64,000 nucleotides of DNA, from the NCBI RefSeq assembly GCF_013307225.1, contig NZ_CP028942.1, positions 1,888,965-1,952,964 of the forward strand. Direction: 5' to 3'. Position numbers and translations under genes: made by a program. Positions within the stretch are counted from its first letter, which is position 1. Every line of letters starts with the position of its first letter. Shown piece by piece: positions 36,292 through 44,671 of this stretch. The notes under the pieces are model-generated. The model saw only the letters and a list, made by a program, of their open reading frames with translations. It had not been told where the DNA came from and ran no database searches. Source of the DNA: Polynucleobacter tropicus. Its GTDB lineage: Bacteria; Pseudomonadota; Gammaproteobacteria; Burkholderiales; Burkholderiaceae.

Positions 36292-37089
36292 ATGACTGCT
36301 AATTGCATCCTCGAACGCGTTGCTGAGACCAGGTCCACCAATGATGATCTTCTGGAGCGTTGGCGCTCGGGTCAGCTAATTGACCCTGTAGCCAGAATTG
36401 CCCATAGACAGACTGCCGGAAAAGGGAGGGCTGGGCGGACCTGGTTATCAAACCCAGATGATTCCATCTGCTTTTCTATTGCCTACCCTTTTAAAAGGAG
36501 CCCCGCCCAATTAGCAGGCCTAAGTCTATTAGTAGGCTTAGCAGTAATTGAGGGCATCGCAAAAGCTTGCAGTCTAGAAAAGTCTCTACTGCTGCAATCA
36601 GGCCTTCGCCTAAAGTGGCCAAATGATCTACTACTCAACAACGCTAAACTCGGTGGAATTTTGATTGAGGGTGGACAAGCAAAACCTACCGACCCTAGTT
36701 GGATGATTGTTGGTATTGGCCTCAATTTACGCAATGCAAGTTCAATAGAAAAAAATATTCATGAGGTCGGCGCAAAAGTCAGCGCAATTGAGGATCTGTT
36801 GCCAGAAAATTCAGCGCTACCAGACGCTGAGTATCTTTGGTTAAGTTTGCTTGACTCCTTAGTGCAACACTTTCAAGACTTTGATGTCCGAGGATTTACT
36901 CCTTACCAACAAGAATGGAGCACATGGGACGCCTATGCAAATCAAGGTGTCCGCCTTTCAGGGGCTGGTAAAGAGTCCATATATGGGGTAGCAAAAGGCA
37001 TTGGTATAGATGGCGCACTTCTACTTGAGCAAAATGAAAAAGTGATTTCAATTTATGCGGGCGATGTTTCTCTAAGGGTGCAGTCATGA
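36292..37089 (+). CDS. birA: Biotin-[acetyl-CoA-carboxylase] ligase
   Basis: Attaches biotin to the carboxyl carrier protein. Conserved motifs: TRSTNDDLLERW, the biotinyl-AMP loop GKGRAGRTW and LRLKWPNDLLLNNAKLGGILIE. The 265-aa protein lacks the N-terminal helix-turn-helix of E. coli BirA, so it is probably a ligase only, not a repressor. Its stop overlaps the coaX start by 4 bp. Confidence 0.95.
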   Translation: MTANCILERVAETRSTNDDLLERWRSGQLIDPVARIAHRQTAGKGRAGRTWLSNPDDSICFSIAYPFKRSPAQLAGLSLLVGLAVIEGIAKACSLEKSLLLQSGLRLKWPNDLLLNNAKLGGILIEGGQAKPTDPSWMIVGIGLNLRNASSIEKNIHEVGAKVSAIEDLLPENSALPDAEYLWLSLLDSLVQHFQDFDVRGFTPYQQEWSTWDAYANQGVRLSGAGKESIYGVAKGIGIDGALLLEQNEKVISIYAGDVSLRVQS

Positions 37090-37898
37090 GCCTATATTTA
37101 ATTTTTGATGTTGGTAATACGCGCCTCAAATGGGCTGCAGTAGAGTCCACAAAACAACCTTCCGATCAACAAAAAAAATTATGGGATTACTCTGGTTCGA
37201 TTAACACCCAATCACTTCAGTCGCCAGAGCATCGTGCCGAGCTTGCTGATTACATCTCCAAAACATTACCAAAGCCAGATGCAATTGCATTTAGCTGTGT
37301 TGCCGGCAAAGAGGCAATCCATCAACTCCAATCTTTATTTCCACAATGGCAAGATATTCAGTGGAAACAACTTAGTGGTGATAGCGCCTTTGATGGAATG
37401 CGCACCCTTTATCAAGACCCAAGTAAATTAGGATCTGATCGCTGGAGCGCTATTATTGGTGCCCGCTGCCTATCCAAAACAAACTCTCTAATCGTCAATG
37501 CGGGTACCGCTACGACTATTGATGTATTAGGCTCAAATGGAATGCACTATGGCGGCTGGATTCTGCCGGGCCTCAGCTTGATGCATCAGAGCCTTGAGGC
37601 CAATACGGCGCAACTTCCACTTGCAGCTCGCGATGCATCTACGCAAGGATTTGGGACCTCTACAAACGAAGCCATTATTGGCGGGTGTGATGCAGCACAA
37701 ATTGGCGCAATTCAATACGCACTAGATCTAGCTAAACAGATGAATGTGCCAATTGAAAAAATTTGGCTGGATGGGGGCAATGCAAAAACGCTTATGAATC
37801 AAATTCAGCAAGCGAATCTACTAGGCACTGAGAAAATTGAAGTCAGCGAAGGCTTAGTATTACGCGGTGTTTGGGCCTGGCTTTTGAAAAATATCTAA
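37086..37898 (+). CDS. coaX: Type III pantothenate kinase
   Basis: First step of CoA synthesis, phosphorylating pantothenate with a K+-dependent ASKHA fold. Motifs: LIFDVGNTRLKWA (phosphate 1), LGSDRWSAIIGAR, NAGTATTIDVL and GGWILPGL. At 270 aa it is normal for the family. The birA-coaX pairing is widespread. CoaX enzymes are not feedback-inhibited by CoA, a family trait. Confidence 0.96.
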   Translation: MSLYLIFDVGNTRLKWAAVESTKQPSDQQKKLWDYSGSINTQSLQSPEHRAELADYISKTLPKPDAIAFSCVAGKEAIHQLQSLFPQWQDIQWKQLSGDSAFDGMRTLYQDPSKLGSDRWSAIIGARCLSKTNSLIVNAGTATTIDVLGSNGMHYGGWILPGLSLMHQSLEANTAQLPLAARDASTQGFGTSTNEAIIGGCDAAQIGAIQYALDLAKQMNVPIEKIWLDGGNAKTLMNQIQQANLLGTEKIEVSEGLVLRGVWAWLLKNI

Positions 37899-37919
37899 AA
37901 CCAAAAAGCAAATAAACTT

Positions 37920-38408
37920 CTATGAGCGTATTTTTCCCAATAAGCTAGTAGTTGAACGTTCATACAAAAATGGGATAGCAACTGCCTTGCCTCCCCAGGT
38001 CTTTACTAGCTTAGTCTCAGCCAGGGTATCGATCTCATAATCCCCACCCTTGACATAAATATCTGGGTGAATTTGCTCAATTAGATTTACTGGCGTTTGT
38101 TCGGTAAATATTACCGCCAAGTCAACACTCTCTAATGCTGCCAACAAAGCCTGACGATCTGCTTCAGCATTGATTGGCCTGTCATCACCCTTACCCAGCA
38201 TTTTGACTGAGGCATCTGAGTTAACTCCAACCACCAAGCTGGCACCTAGTGCACGCGCTTGAGCGAGATAGCTGGCATGCCCACGATGCAAAATATCAAA
38301 GACACCATTGGTAAAAACAAGGGGTCTTGGTAATTTTGAAATACGATCCTGAAGTTGCGCTGGGTTGCAAACTTTAGACTCAAAAGAGGGTGAAGGGTAT
38401 GTACTCAT
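37920..38408 (-). CDS. rfaE2: D-glycero-beta-D-manno-heptose 1-phosphate adenylyltransferase
   Basis: Makes ADP-heptose precursor for lipopolysaccharide core. The 162-aa protein is only the nucleotidyltransferase half of E. coli HldE: TNGVFDILHRGHASYLAQA has the HxGH motif, and VGVNSDASVKMLGK is conserved. The kinase half must be encoded elsewhere. Convergent with coaX; no terminator hairpin was seen in the 21-bp gap. Confidence 0.94.
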   Translation of the reverse strand: MSTYPSPSFESKVCNPAQLQDRISKLPRPLVFTNGVFDILHRGHASYLAQARALGASLVVGVNSDASVKMLGKGDDRPINAEADRQALLAALESVDLAVIFTEQTPVNLIEQIHPDIYVKGGDYEIDTLAETKLVKTWGGKAVAIPFLYERSTTSLLGKIRS

Positions 38409-38500
38409 ACTGCAATATTAATAGCTTTGAGTCTTGCCCTGCGATATTCATCAATATGTCTTAGACTTGGCAGGCATAACTAGAAGAAAAGAGACTCTTT

Positions 38501-39082
38501 ATGAATCCTAAAGTAAATGGACGCCTGACCACTTGGCTCTTTGTATTTTTTATTGGCCTCTCCATATTTAACACTGCAAAAGCGGCCCCCAGCTGCAGCC
38601 CCCTGTTATCGCACACATTCCCTCGCCTACAGGATGAGGCCCCTCAAAATCTCTGCCAATATCAAGGCAAGGTTATTTTGGTGGTTAATACTGCTAGCTT
38701 TTGTGGATTTACGAGCCAATATGAAGGGCTGGAAAAAATTTATGCCAAATACAAAGACAAAGGTTTTGTAGTTTTAGGATTTCCATCAAATGATTTTGGG
38801 CAACAAGAGCCTGGTAGCAATAAAGAAATTGCCGATTTCTGCAAAAACACTTATGACGTCAAATTTCCGATGTTTGCAAAGAGCAGTGTTTCTGGAAGTA
38901 ATCCAAACTCATTTTTCAAAATGCTGATTGCAAAAACTGGTACTACACCGAAGTGGAACTTTTATAAATATTTGATTGATCGCAAAGGTAACGTGATAGA
39001 TTCCTTCGGTAGCGTTACAAAACCAACAAGTAATTCAATTACTGAGCAGATCGAAAAACTTTTAGAGGAAAAAGTGCGGTGA
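38501..39082 (+). CDS. Exported glutathione peroxidase family protein
   Basis: 193-aa thiol peroxidase. A signal peptide (TTWLFVFFIGLSIFNTAKAAP) sends it to the periplasm, unlike cytoplasmic BtuE. Active-site motifs are complete: the peroxidatic cysteine in NTASFCGFTSQYEGLEKIY, glutamine in FPSNDFGQQEPGSN and the tryptophan in WNFYKYLIDRKG. It uses cysteine, not selenocysteine. Its stop overlaps the GTG start of the FAD oxidoreductase, making it first gene of the five-gene lipid operon and suggesting a role against lipid peroxides. Confidence 0.9.
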   Translation: MNPKVNGRLTTWLFVFFIGLSIFNTAKAAPSCSPLLSHTFPRLQDEAPQNLCQYQGKVILVVNTASFCGFTSQYEGLEKIYAKYKDKGFVVLGFPSNDFGQQEPGSNKEIADFCKNTYDVKFPMFAKSSVSGSNPNSFFKMLIAKTGTTPKWNFYKYLIDRKGNVIDSFGSVTKPTSNSITEQIEKLLEEKVR

Positions 39083-40464
39083 GCAAAAAAAGAATTGCCA
39101 TCATCGGCGCCGGCATTTCTGGCTTAGGATGCGCATATGCTCTTCGCCAGCAACCCAACATAGAGATCACCGTCTACGAGGGCGGAAACCACATTGGCGG
39201 GCATAGCAATACTGTTGATTTCACTTATCAGCACGCTGGCAAGCAATTGTCTTATGGTGTCGATACTGGTTTTCTAGTTTTCAATCGCAAAACTTATCCG
39301 CGCCTAGTAAGACTCTTTGAAGAGATTCAGGTTCCAATTGCGCCTTCTGAAATGTCATTTTCAGTTTCCATTGATACCTCTCAGAAGAATCCGACTCACC
39401 CCAAGCTTGAGTGGGCCGGCAATGATATTAACTCTCTCTTTGGTCAGCGATCCAACTTGCTATCCCCCTCTTTCTGGCGGATGACCTATGACATTCTGCG
39501 CTTCAATCGCATGGCAACTAAATTGGCTCATGATCAAATTGCCGCTGGTCATCAATATTCAGAACCGGATGAAACCATTGCAAGCTTCTTAGATCGCAAT
39601 CGCTTTAGCCAAAGCTTTAGAGAAAATTATTTTTTACCAATGATTGGCGCAATTTGGTCATGCTCTGTTGAGCAGATGCTCGAGTTCCCCATCCAAACCA
39701 TGATTCGCTTTTGTCACAATCATGGCCTTTTGCAAATTCAGAACCGGCCTCAGTGGCTTACAGTTCGTGGGGGTTCGCGCGAATACGTAAAGCGTATCGT
39801 GCATGCCCTTGAACAAAATCATGTCGCCATTAAGCGTGAGGGTGTATTGCGTGTTAATGCAGCGAAAGATGCATCTACTGCTGAAGTTATTAGCGCCTCA
39901 GGATCTGCTTTGTTTGATGAGGTAGTAATGGCCTGCCATAGCGATCAAACTCTAGCTCTGCTTCACGGCATTGGCCAAGAAGCCAAAGATATTTTGGCTG
40001 CTATTCCATACCAACAGAATCGCGCTATTCTCCACACTGATACAAATTTTCTGCCAGAAACGAAGTGTTGCTGGGCGGCATGGAACTACACCGCAAAATC
40101 AGGCGCTACGCCATCATCCAAGCAACATGTGAGCGTGAACTACCTAATTAACCGTCTGCAACCTCTACCACAAGTACTACAAGACACACAAATCATTGTG
40201 AGCTTAAACCCTTCCGCAGAACCCGATCCAAAATTAGTACAACAAGAAATTCAGTATTCACATCCTGTATTTGATATGAAGGCAATTCAGGCACAAAAAG
40301 AATTGCCACTCATTCAAGGCGCATCCTCAATTTGGTATTGCGGCGCCTGGACCGGATTTGGCTTTCACGAAGATGGATTACGCTCTGGAGAGCTCGTTGC
40401 AGAGGCATTAATCGAGAGCCTTCACTCGCCATTAAATGCAATTCCCAAGCAAGATACTTGCTAA
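39079..40464 (+). CDS. FAD-dependent oxidoreductase (amine-oxidase-like)
   Basis: 461-aa flavoprotein. It starts with GTG at 39079 in a 4-bp overlap with the peroxidase stop. The Rossmann motif IAIIGAGISGLGCAYAL is followed by GGNHIGGHSNTVDF, typical of the NAD/FAD-binding protein found beside DUF1365 and Cfa genes, and the flavin-contacting end reads YCGAWTGFGFHEDGLRSG. Homologues in lipid-modifying operons have been linked to fatty-acid desaturation; here the role in fatty-acid oxidation is inferred from context. Confidence 0.85.
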   Translation: MSKKRIAIIGAGISGLGCAYALRQQPNIEITVYEGGNHIGGHSNTVDFTYQHAGKQLSYGVDTGFLVFNRKTYPRLVRLFEEIQVPIAPSEMSFSVSIDTSQKNPTHPKLEWAGNDINSLFGQRSNLLSPSFWRMTYDILRFNRMATKLAHDQIAAGHQYSEPDETIASFLDRNRFSQSFRENYFLPMIGAIWSCSVEQMLEFPIQTMIRFCHNHGLLQIQNRPQWLTVRGGSREYVKRIVHALEQNHVAIKREGVLRVNAAKDASTAEVISASGSALFDEVVMACHSDQTLALLHGIGQEAKDILAAIPYQQNRAILHTDTNFLPETKCCWAAWNYTAKSGATPSSKQHVSVNYLINRLQPLPQVLQDTQIIVSLNPSAEPDPKLVQQEIQYSHPVFDMKAIQAQKELPLIQGASSIWYCGAWTGFGFHEDGLRSGELVAEALIESLHSPLNAIPKQDTC

Positions 40465-41250
40465 ATGAATCAAGCAAAAATCAACTTTGGTGTAGTTAAG
40501 CATAGCCGCTTAAGGCCGGCAAAAAATGCATTCTCATATGGTGTTTTCACCGTCTCTATTCCTATGCGGGCGCGTAAACGTGACCCGCTCCTTTTGAATG
40601 ACTCAGGCTTAAGTGACAATCGCCCAGGCTTATGTTCTTTATACGATAAAGATCACGGTCGCGGGGAAGCTGATAGCCTTGCGTGGATCGAAGGGATTTT
40701 GCAGGAACATGGCATCAACCAAATTGATGGTGAAATTTGGTTGCAGACCTTTCCCAGAGTTCTGGGGTATGTCTTTAATCCCGTCAGTTTTTGGATTTGC
40801 ACTGATGCAGATAAAACAGTCCGCGCAATCTTAGCCGAAGTGAACAATACTTTTGGTGAACGGCATTGCTACTTGCTGCACAAGGATTCCGGCGGAGCAC
40901 TCCGATCTGGCGAAACACTCAGTAGCAAAAAAGTATTTCATGTCTCACCATTTTGCGAGGTTCGTGGCGAATACCAATTTCGGTTCTTATTTGCCGAAGA
41001 TAGCCAATCCAAACGAAATATCCTTGCCAGAATTGAACTGCATGAAGATGAGATGCCGCTCATTAACACTAGTATCAGCGGAATTAGTCGCCCCCTTACT
41101 AAATCTGCTCTATATCTAGCTCTAATGCGCTACCCCTTGATGAGTCTCGGGGTGATATTTCGTATTCATTGGCAGGCATTGAAATTATGGCTAAAAGGTG
41201 TACCCTTTCACTCAAAACCCAAACCACCCGAGTTTGAAGTTAGCAAATGA
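40465..41250 (+). CDS. DUF1365 domain protein
   Basis: 261-aa protein of unknown biochemical function. The family signature is seen in NFGVVKHSRLRPAKNAFSYGVF, LQTFPRVLGYVFNPVSFWIC, EVNNTFGERHCYLL and KVFHVSPFCEVRGEYQFRF. The start codon abuts the preceding stop with no gap (TAAATG), and its stop overlaps the Cfa start by 4 bp. DUF1365 genes are nearly always next to this FAD oxidoreductase and a Cfa homologue, so a shared lipid pathway is likely. Confidence 0.88.
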   Translation: MNQAKINFGVVKHSRLRPAKNAFSYGVFTVSIPMRARKRDPLLLNDSGLSDNRPGLCSLYDKDHGRGEADSLAWIEGILQEHGINQIDGEIWLQTFPRVLGYVFNPVSFWICTDADKTVRAILAEVNNTFGERHCYLLHKDSGGALRSGETLSSKKVFHVSPFCEVRGEYQFRFLFAEDSQSKRNILARIELHEDEMPLINTSISGISRPLTKSALYLALMRYPLMSLGVIFRIHWQALKLWLKGVPFHSKPKPPEFEVSK

Positions 41251-42542
41251 ATCGCCCAGGACAAAATTTACTTTCACGCCTCAATTTTTCAAATCATAAA
41301 AGAGGCATATCGCATTCACCTAAAGGTGACTACAGCACACAATTTGTTCTCGGCCTGCTATCTCAGTTAAATAGCGGCTATCTCAAAATGACTTTGCCGA
41401 ATGGCCAGGTAAGGGAATTTGGGAATAAAACAGATGCGCTGCAAGCTGATATTCAAATTTTCGATTGGAAAGTATTTAAGGAACTCCGGACGCATGGGGA
41501 CATTGGCTTTGCAGAAAGCTACATTCGAGGAGAGTGGGATAGCGCTGACTTAAAAACGATTTTGGAACTTGCCATTCGCAACCGCACCATCCTAGAAAAA
41601 GCAATTTACGGTAGCTGGCTTGGATCTATTCTTTACCGCTTGAAGCATTGGCTAAGAGACAACACAAAATCGGGAAGCCGCAAAAATATTCATGCGCACT
41701 ACGACTTAGGCAATTCTTTCTATAGCCTATGGCTTGATCCTAGTATGAGTTATTCCAGCGCTTGGTTTTCTGAGGGCGATAAGCAAACTCTTGCTAATGC
41801 ACAACGGGCCAAAATCAAACGCATCTTGAGCTCTCTCAATACCAATCCAGGCGATCACATTTTAGAAGTTGGCTGTGGCTGGGGCGGTGTTATGGAAGAA
41901 GCATTGCTCAGCGGCAGATCAATCACAGGGCTTACTTTATCAACCGAGCAAAAAGCGTTCGCGGAAAATCGACTAAAAAACCTCAAGGCGATTTCAAGTA
42001 ACCCAAATCATTTCGAGGTTCGCCTACAAGACTATCGGGACTGCCAAGAACAATTTGATGGCATCGCTTCCGTTGAAATGTTCGAGGCCGTTGGCGAAAA
42101 GCATTGGCCAGAATATTTTCAAACGCTTGCAAAATGCCTTAAACCTAATGGCAAAGCATGCATTCAAACGATTGTCATCGCCGATCATTTGTTCGAGCGC
42201 TATCGTCACAGCACCGATTTTATTCAGCAATATGTATTCCCTGGAGGCATGCTTCCATCACGCGCTAGTTTTAAAGCTACCGCCACTAAAGCAGGATTAA
42301 GAATCGAAAACGAATTTGCATTCGGAATGGATTACGCCAAAACACTCTCTATCTGGCGCGATAACTTTAATCAAAAACTTCAAGAAATTCGCGATCTAGG
42401 TTTCGATGAAGCTTTTGTTCGGCTCTGGAATTTTTATCTTATGTATTGCTCTGCTGGGTTTGCGGAGCGCAGCATTGATGTTGTGCAATTTACTTTGAGC
42501 CACTCATTATCAAAGGCATCGTCTGATGCTCTGACTCCATGA
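41247..42542 (+). CDS. Cyclopropane-fatty-acyl-phospholipid synthase family methyltransferase
   Basis: 431-aa SAM-dependent enzyme acting on unsaturated acyl chains of membrane phospholipids. The family blocks IHAHYDLGNSFYSLWLDPSMSYSSAWF, SAM motif ILEVGCGWGG, EMFEAVGEKHWPEYF and QQYVFPGGMLPS are all present. Whether it makes cyclopropane, methyl-branched or furan-precursor chains cannot be read from sequence; the adjacent FAD oxidoreductase makes the methylated-intermediate option worth testing. Overlaps both neighbours by 4 bp. Confidence 0.9.
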   Translation: MNRPGQNLLSRLNFSNHKRGISHSPKGDYSTQFVLGLLSQLNSGYLKMTLPNGQVREFGNKTDALQADIQIFDWKVFKELRTHGDIGFAESYIRGEWDSADLKTILELAIRNRTILEKAIYGSWLGSILYRLKHWLRDNTKSGSRKNIHAHYDLGNSFYSLWLDPSMSYSSAWFSEGDKQTLANAQRAKIKRILSSLNTNPGDHILEVGCGWGGVMEEALLSGRSITGLTLSTEQKAFAENRLKNLKAISSNPNHFEVRLQDYRDCQEQFDGIASVEMFEAVGEKHWPEYFQTLAKCLKPNGKACIQTIVIADHLFERYRHSTDFIQQYVFPGGMLPSRASFKATATKAGLRIENEFAFGMDYAKTLSIWRDNFNQKLQEIRDLGFDEAFVRLWNFYLMYCSAGFAERSIDVVQFTLSHSLSKASSDALTP

Positions 42543-43315
42543 AGCAAAAAGGAATCGACAGCTTTTCGGGTAAGCGCATTTGGATTATTGGCGCTTCCAG
42601 TGGAATTGGTGAGGCATGCGCTAAATCATTAATTAACCAAAATGCGCGAGTCATTCTTTCCAGTAGAAGGGTTGAGCGCTTAAACACGATTGCGCAAGAA
42701 GCAAAAGTTGATCAAGCATTAGTAATACCGCTAGATGTGACCAATGATGATCAGCTAGCTACTGCTTATGAAAAGATTATCAAAGCGTGGGGCGGAATCG
42801 ATTTACTCTTATTCGTATCGGGCATCTACACCCCCTTGAGAGCTGATGACTTTGATATTCATATTGCCGAAAAAACTATTGACGCTAATCTTCTTGGACC
42901 TATGAAAGCGGTAGGGCTTGTGCTGCAAAAAATGCTTCAGACTCAACAGGGAAATATTGCGATTGTGGGCAGTGTTGCCGGCTATAGCGGCTTACCCAAG
43001 GCTTTGGCATACGGCCCCAGCAAAGCAGCCATCATCAACTTTTGCGAAATCCTGTACTACGACTTACTTCCCAAAGGCATTGGGGTGCATATGATTTCTC
43101 CAGGCTTTGTGGCAACAGAGGCGACCGCACAGAATGATTTTGAAATGCCCGCTCTAATTAGCGCCGAAGAAGCCGCCTCGGAAATATTAAAAGGCATTCA
43201 GAAAGGTGAATTTGATATTCACTTTCCAAAACGATTCTCAAGGTTTTTGAAGTTCCTGAGAATCTTACCTTACCCAATCTATTTTTGGATTGTGCGACGC
43301 TTCGTGAAAATCTGA
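42539..43315 (+). CDS. Short-chain dehydrogenase/reductase
   Basis: 258-aa classical SDR: cofactor motif IIGASSGIGEAC, catalytic serine in VGSVAGYSG and YGPSK (Tyr-x3-Lys). The C-terminus has a hydrophobic and basic segment (FLKFLRILPYPIYFWIVRRFVKI) that may attach it to the membrane, consistent with a lipid substrate. It is the last gene of the five-gene operon, overlapping the methyltransferase by 4 bp. Confidence 0.9.
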   Translation: MKQKGIDSFSGKRIWIIGASSGIGEACAKSLINQNARVILSSRRVERLNTIAQEAKVDQALVIPLDVTNDDQLATAYEKIIKAWGGIDLLLFVSGIYTPLRADDFDIHIAEKTIDANLLGPMKAVGLVLQKMLQTQQGNIAIVGSVAGYSGLPKALAYGPSKAAIINFCEILYYDLLPKGIGVHMISPGFVATEATAQNDFEMPALISAEEAASEILKGIQKGEFDIHFPKRFSRFLKFLRILPYPIYFWIVRRFVKI

Positions 43316-43336
43316 AGCCTGGTTAAACTCAGGCTT
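43315..43336. terminator. Hairpin between the lipid operon and dsbA
   Basis: Inverted repeat AAGCCTG / CAGGCTT (43315-43321 with 43330-43336) plus a G-T pair, immediately after the SDR stop and before the convergent dsbA. No strong T-tract follows, so terminator strength is uncertain. Confidence 0.5.
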
Positions 43337-43355
43337 GATTAATCATTATTGGTGA

Positions 43356-43997
43356 CTATTGCCGATATTTATCTTTGCGAATTTTTTCTTCAAGATAATC
43401 CATCACTGCAATCGCCTTGGCCTTAGTGCCAGCAATCGATGGCGAAGTTACGTACTTACCTTGCATCACAATAGTTGGCACACCATCAATGCGATAAGCC
43501 TCGGTCAATTGTTTCGCAGCTCTCGCTTTTGAAACAACAGCAAAGGAACGGTAAGTTGCAAGGAAACTATTGCGATCAACACCCTGTGAAGCAACCCAAT
43601 CTGCAATTTCAGTTTCGGTAAGTAGACGCTTATTTTCTTTATGCATCGCATACATCACCTTTTCATTAAGCGCATCACCTTTGCCCATCGACTCAAGGGC
43701 ATAGTACAACTGGCTATGGGGCAAGAAATCATCCCGAAATGCTACTGGCACTCTACGGAAAACGACATCCTTAGGTTGACGTTTAACCCAAGCGCTTAAC
43801 TCAGGCTCAAAGTCATAACAGTGTGGACAACCGTACCAAAAAAACTCAATAACCTCGACCTTCCCTTTTGCCTCTATTGGCTGCGGCACAGGCAGAACTC
43901 GATAATCAAAACCTTCTTCAATTTTCTGTGCATGGACTGCGCCACACAAAAACACCAAGGTAAATGCTAAAAAAATTCGTTTGCTAAATGAGATCAT
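43356..43997 (-). CDS. dsbA: Thiol:disulfide interchange protein DsbA
   Basis: Periplasmic oxidase introducing disulfides. Signal peptide MISFSKRIFLAFTLVFLCGAVHA, redox motif CPHC in FFWYGCPHCYDFEPELSAW, and the cis-proline loop in YRIDGVPTIVMQGKY. 213 aa. Downstream of a SPOR protein and argS in the same direction, the standard order in Burkholderiales. Its partner DsbB is not in the window. Confidence 0.95.
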   Translation of the reverse strand: MISFSKRIFLAFTLVFLCGAVHAQKIEEGFDYRVLPVPQPIEAKGKVEVIEFFWYGCPHCYDFEPELSAWVKRQPKDVVFRRVPVAFRDDFLPHSQLYYALESMGKGDALNEKVMYAMHKENKRLLTETEIADWVASQGVDRNSFLATYRSFAVVSKARAAKQLTEAYRIDGVPTIVMQGKYVTSPSIAGTKAKAIAVMDYLEEKIRKDKYRQ

Positions 43998-44006
43998 ATT
44001 TGCAGT

Positions 44007-44636
44007 TTATTTACTTGTTTTAATGAGAGTAGATTTAATACCCATACCATTTAATTTATCGCGAGCTGGACTGCTTTCTTCAACGCTGACGTAGGGTCCA
44101 GTACGAACACGCCACAAAGTATTGCCATCACTAGTTACTTCGCTCAATTGCGCCTGAATTCCTTGAATTGCTAAGACCGCCTTTTGAGCATCTGCGTCAG
44201 CACGTTTTGTAAATGCGCCTACCTGTAAGAAATAAATCGCGTCGCCTTTTGGAGCAGCTGCAGAGCTAGCTGCCTCGGCTGATTTCTTGCCGCTGACCAA
44301 ATCACCAATAGGGTCACTGGATGCAGGCGCCGGAAGCTTGCCCTGCAAAGGCTTATTTAAATCCGGCTGCTCAGCTGGTGCAGCAGCTTCACCCTCAGCT
44401 GGAGTTGCAGGCTTAATCGTCATTGGTAGATTCGGCGCCCGAACTCCAGGTCTTTCTTGTGGAGTATTTTTAGAAAGATAAAAAGCAATTACAAAAGCAA
44501 TCCCCAAGCCAGCACCTAAGCCAAACACAAAACCCAGAATGGTTCCGCCATACTGAGAGTTGTAATTTGAGGCGTTCATATTGGCATCTATGTTTTGCTT
44601 TTTGAAGCTTGCTAGTTGATTCGGTTTTTTCATCAT
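44007..44636 (-). CDS. SPOR domain membrane protein
   Basis: 209-aa bitopic protein: cytoplasmic N-terminus, one helix (about residues 32-52, GGTILGFVFGLGAGLGIAFVI), a Pro/Ala-rich periplasmic linker and a C-terminal SPOR domain (YFLQVGAFTKRADADAQKAVLAIQGI ... LWRVRTGPYVSVEESSPARDKL), which binds denuded septal peptidoglycan. It is FtsN-like in architecture, but the true FtsN assignment is not certain. Two adjacent ATG codons (44636, 44633) are equally possible starts. Confidence 0.88.
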   Translation of the reverse strand: MMKKPNQLASFKKQNIDANMNASNYNSQYGGTILGFVFGLGAGLGIAFVIAFYLSKNTPQERPGVRAPNLPMTIKPATPAEGEAAAPAEQPDLNKPLQGKLPAPASSDPIGDLVSGKKSAEAASSAAAPKGDAIYFLQVGAFTKRADADAQKAVLAIQGIQAQLSEVTSDGNTLWRVRTGPYVSVEESSPARDKLNGMGIKSTLIKTSK

Positions 44637-44671
44637 ATCCTAATCTTACATATTCACTTCATTCATTGCCA

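Noticed and set aside
39072..39080. AAGTGCGGT, identical to the Haemophilus DNA-uptake core, at the peroxidase/FAD gene junction.
   Set aside because: Noticed only once while reading the window and inside coding sequence; uptake sequences would be frequent, so chance is the simplest explanation.
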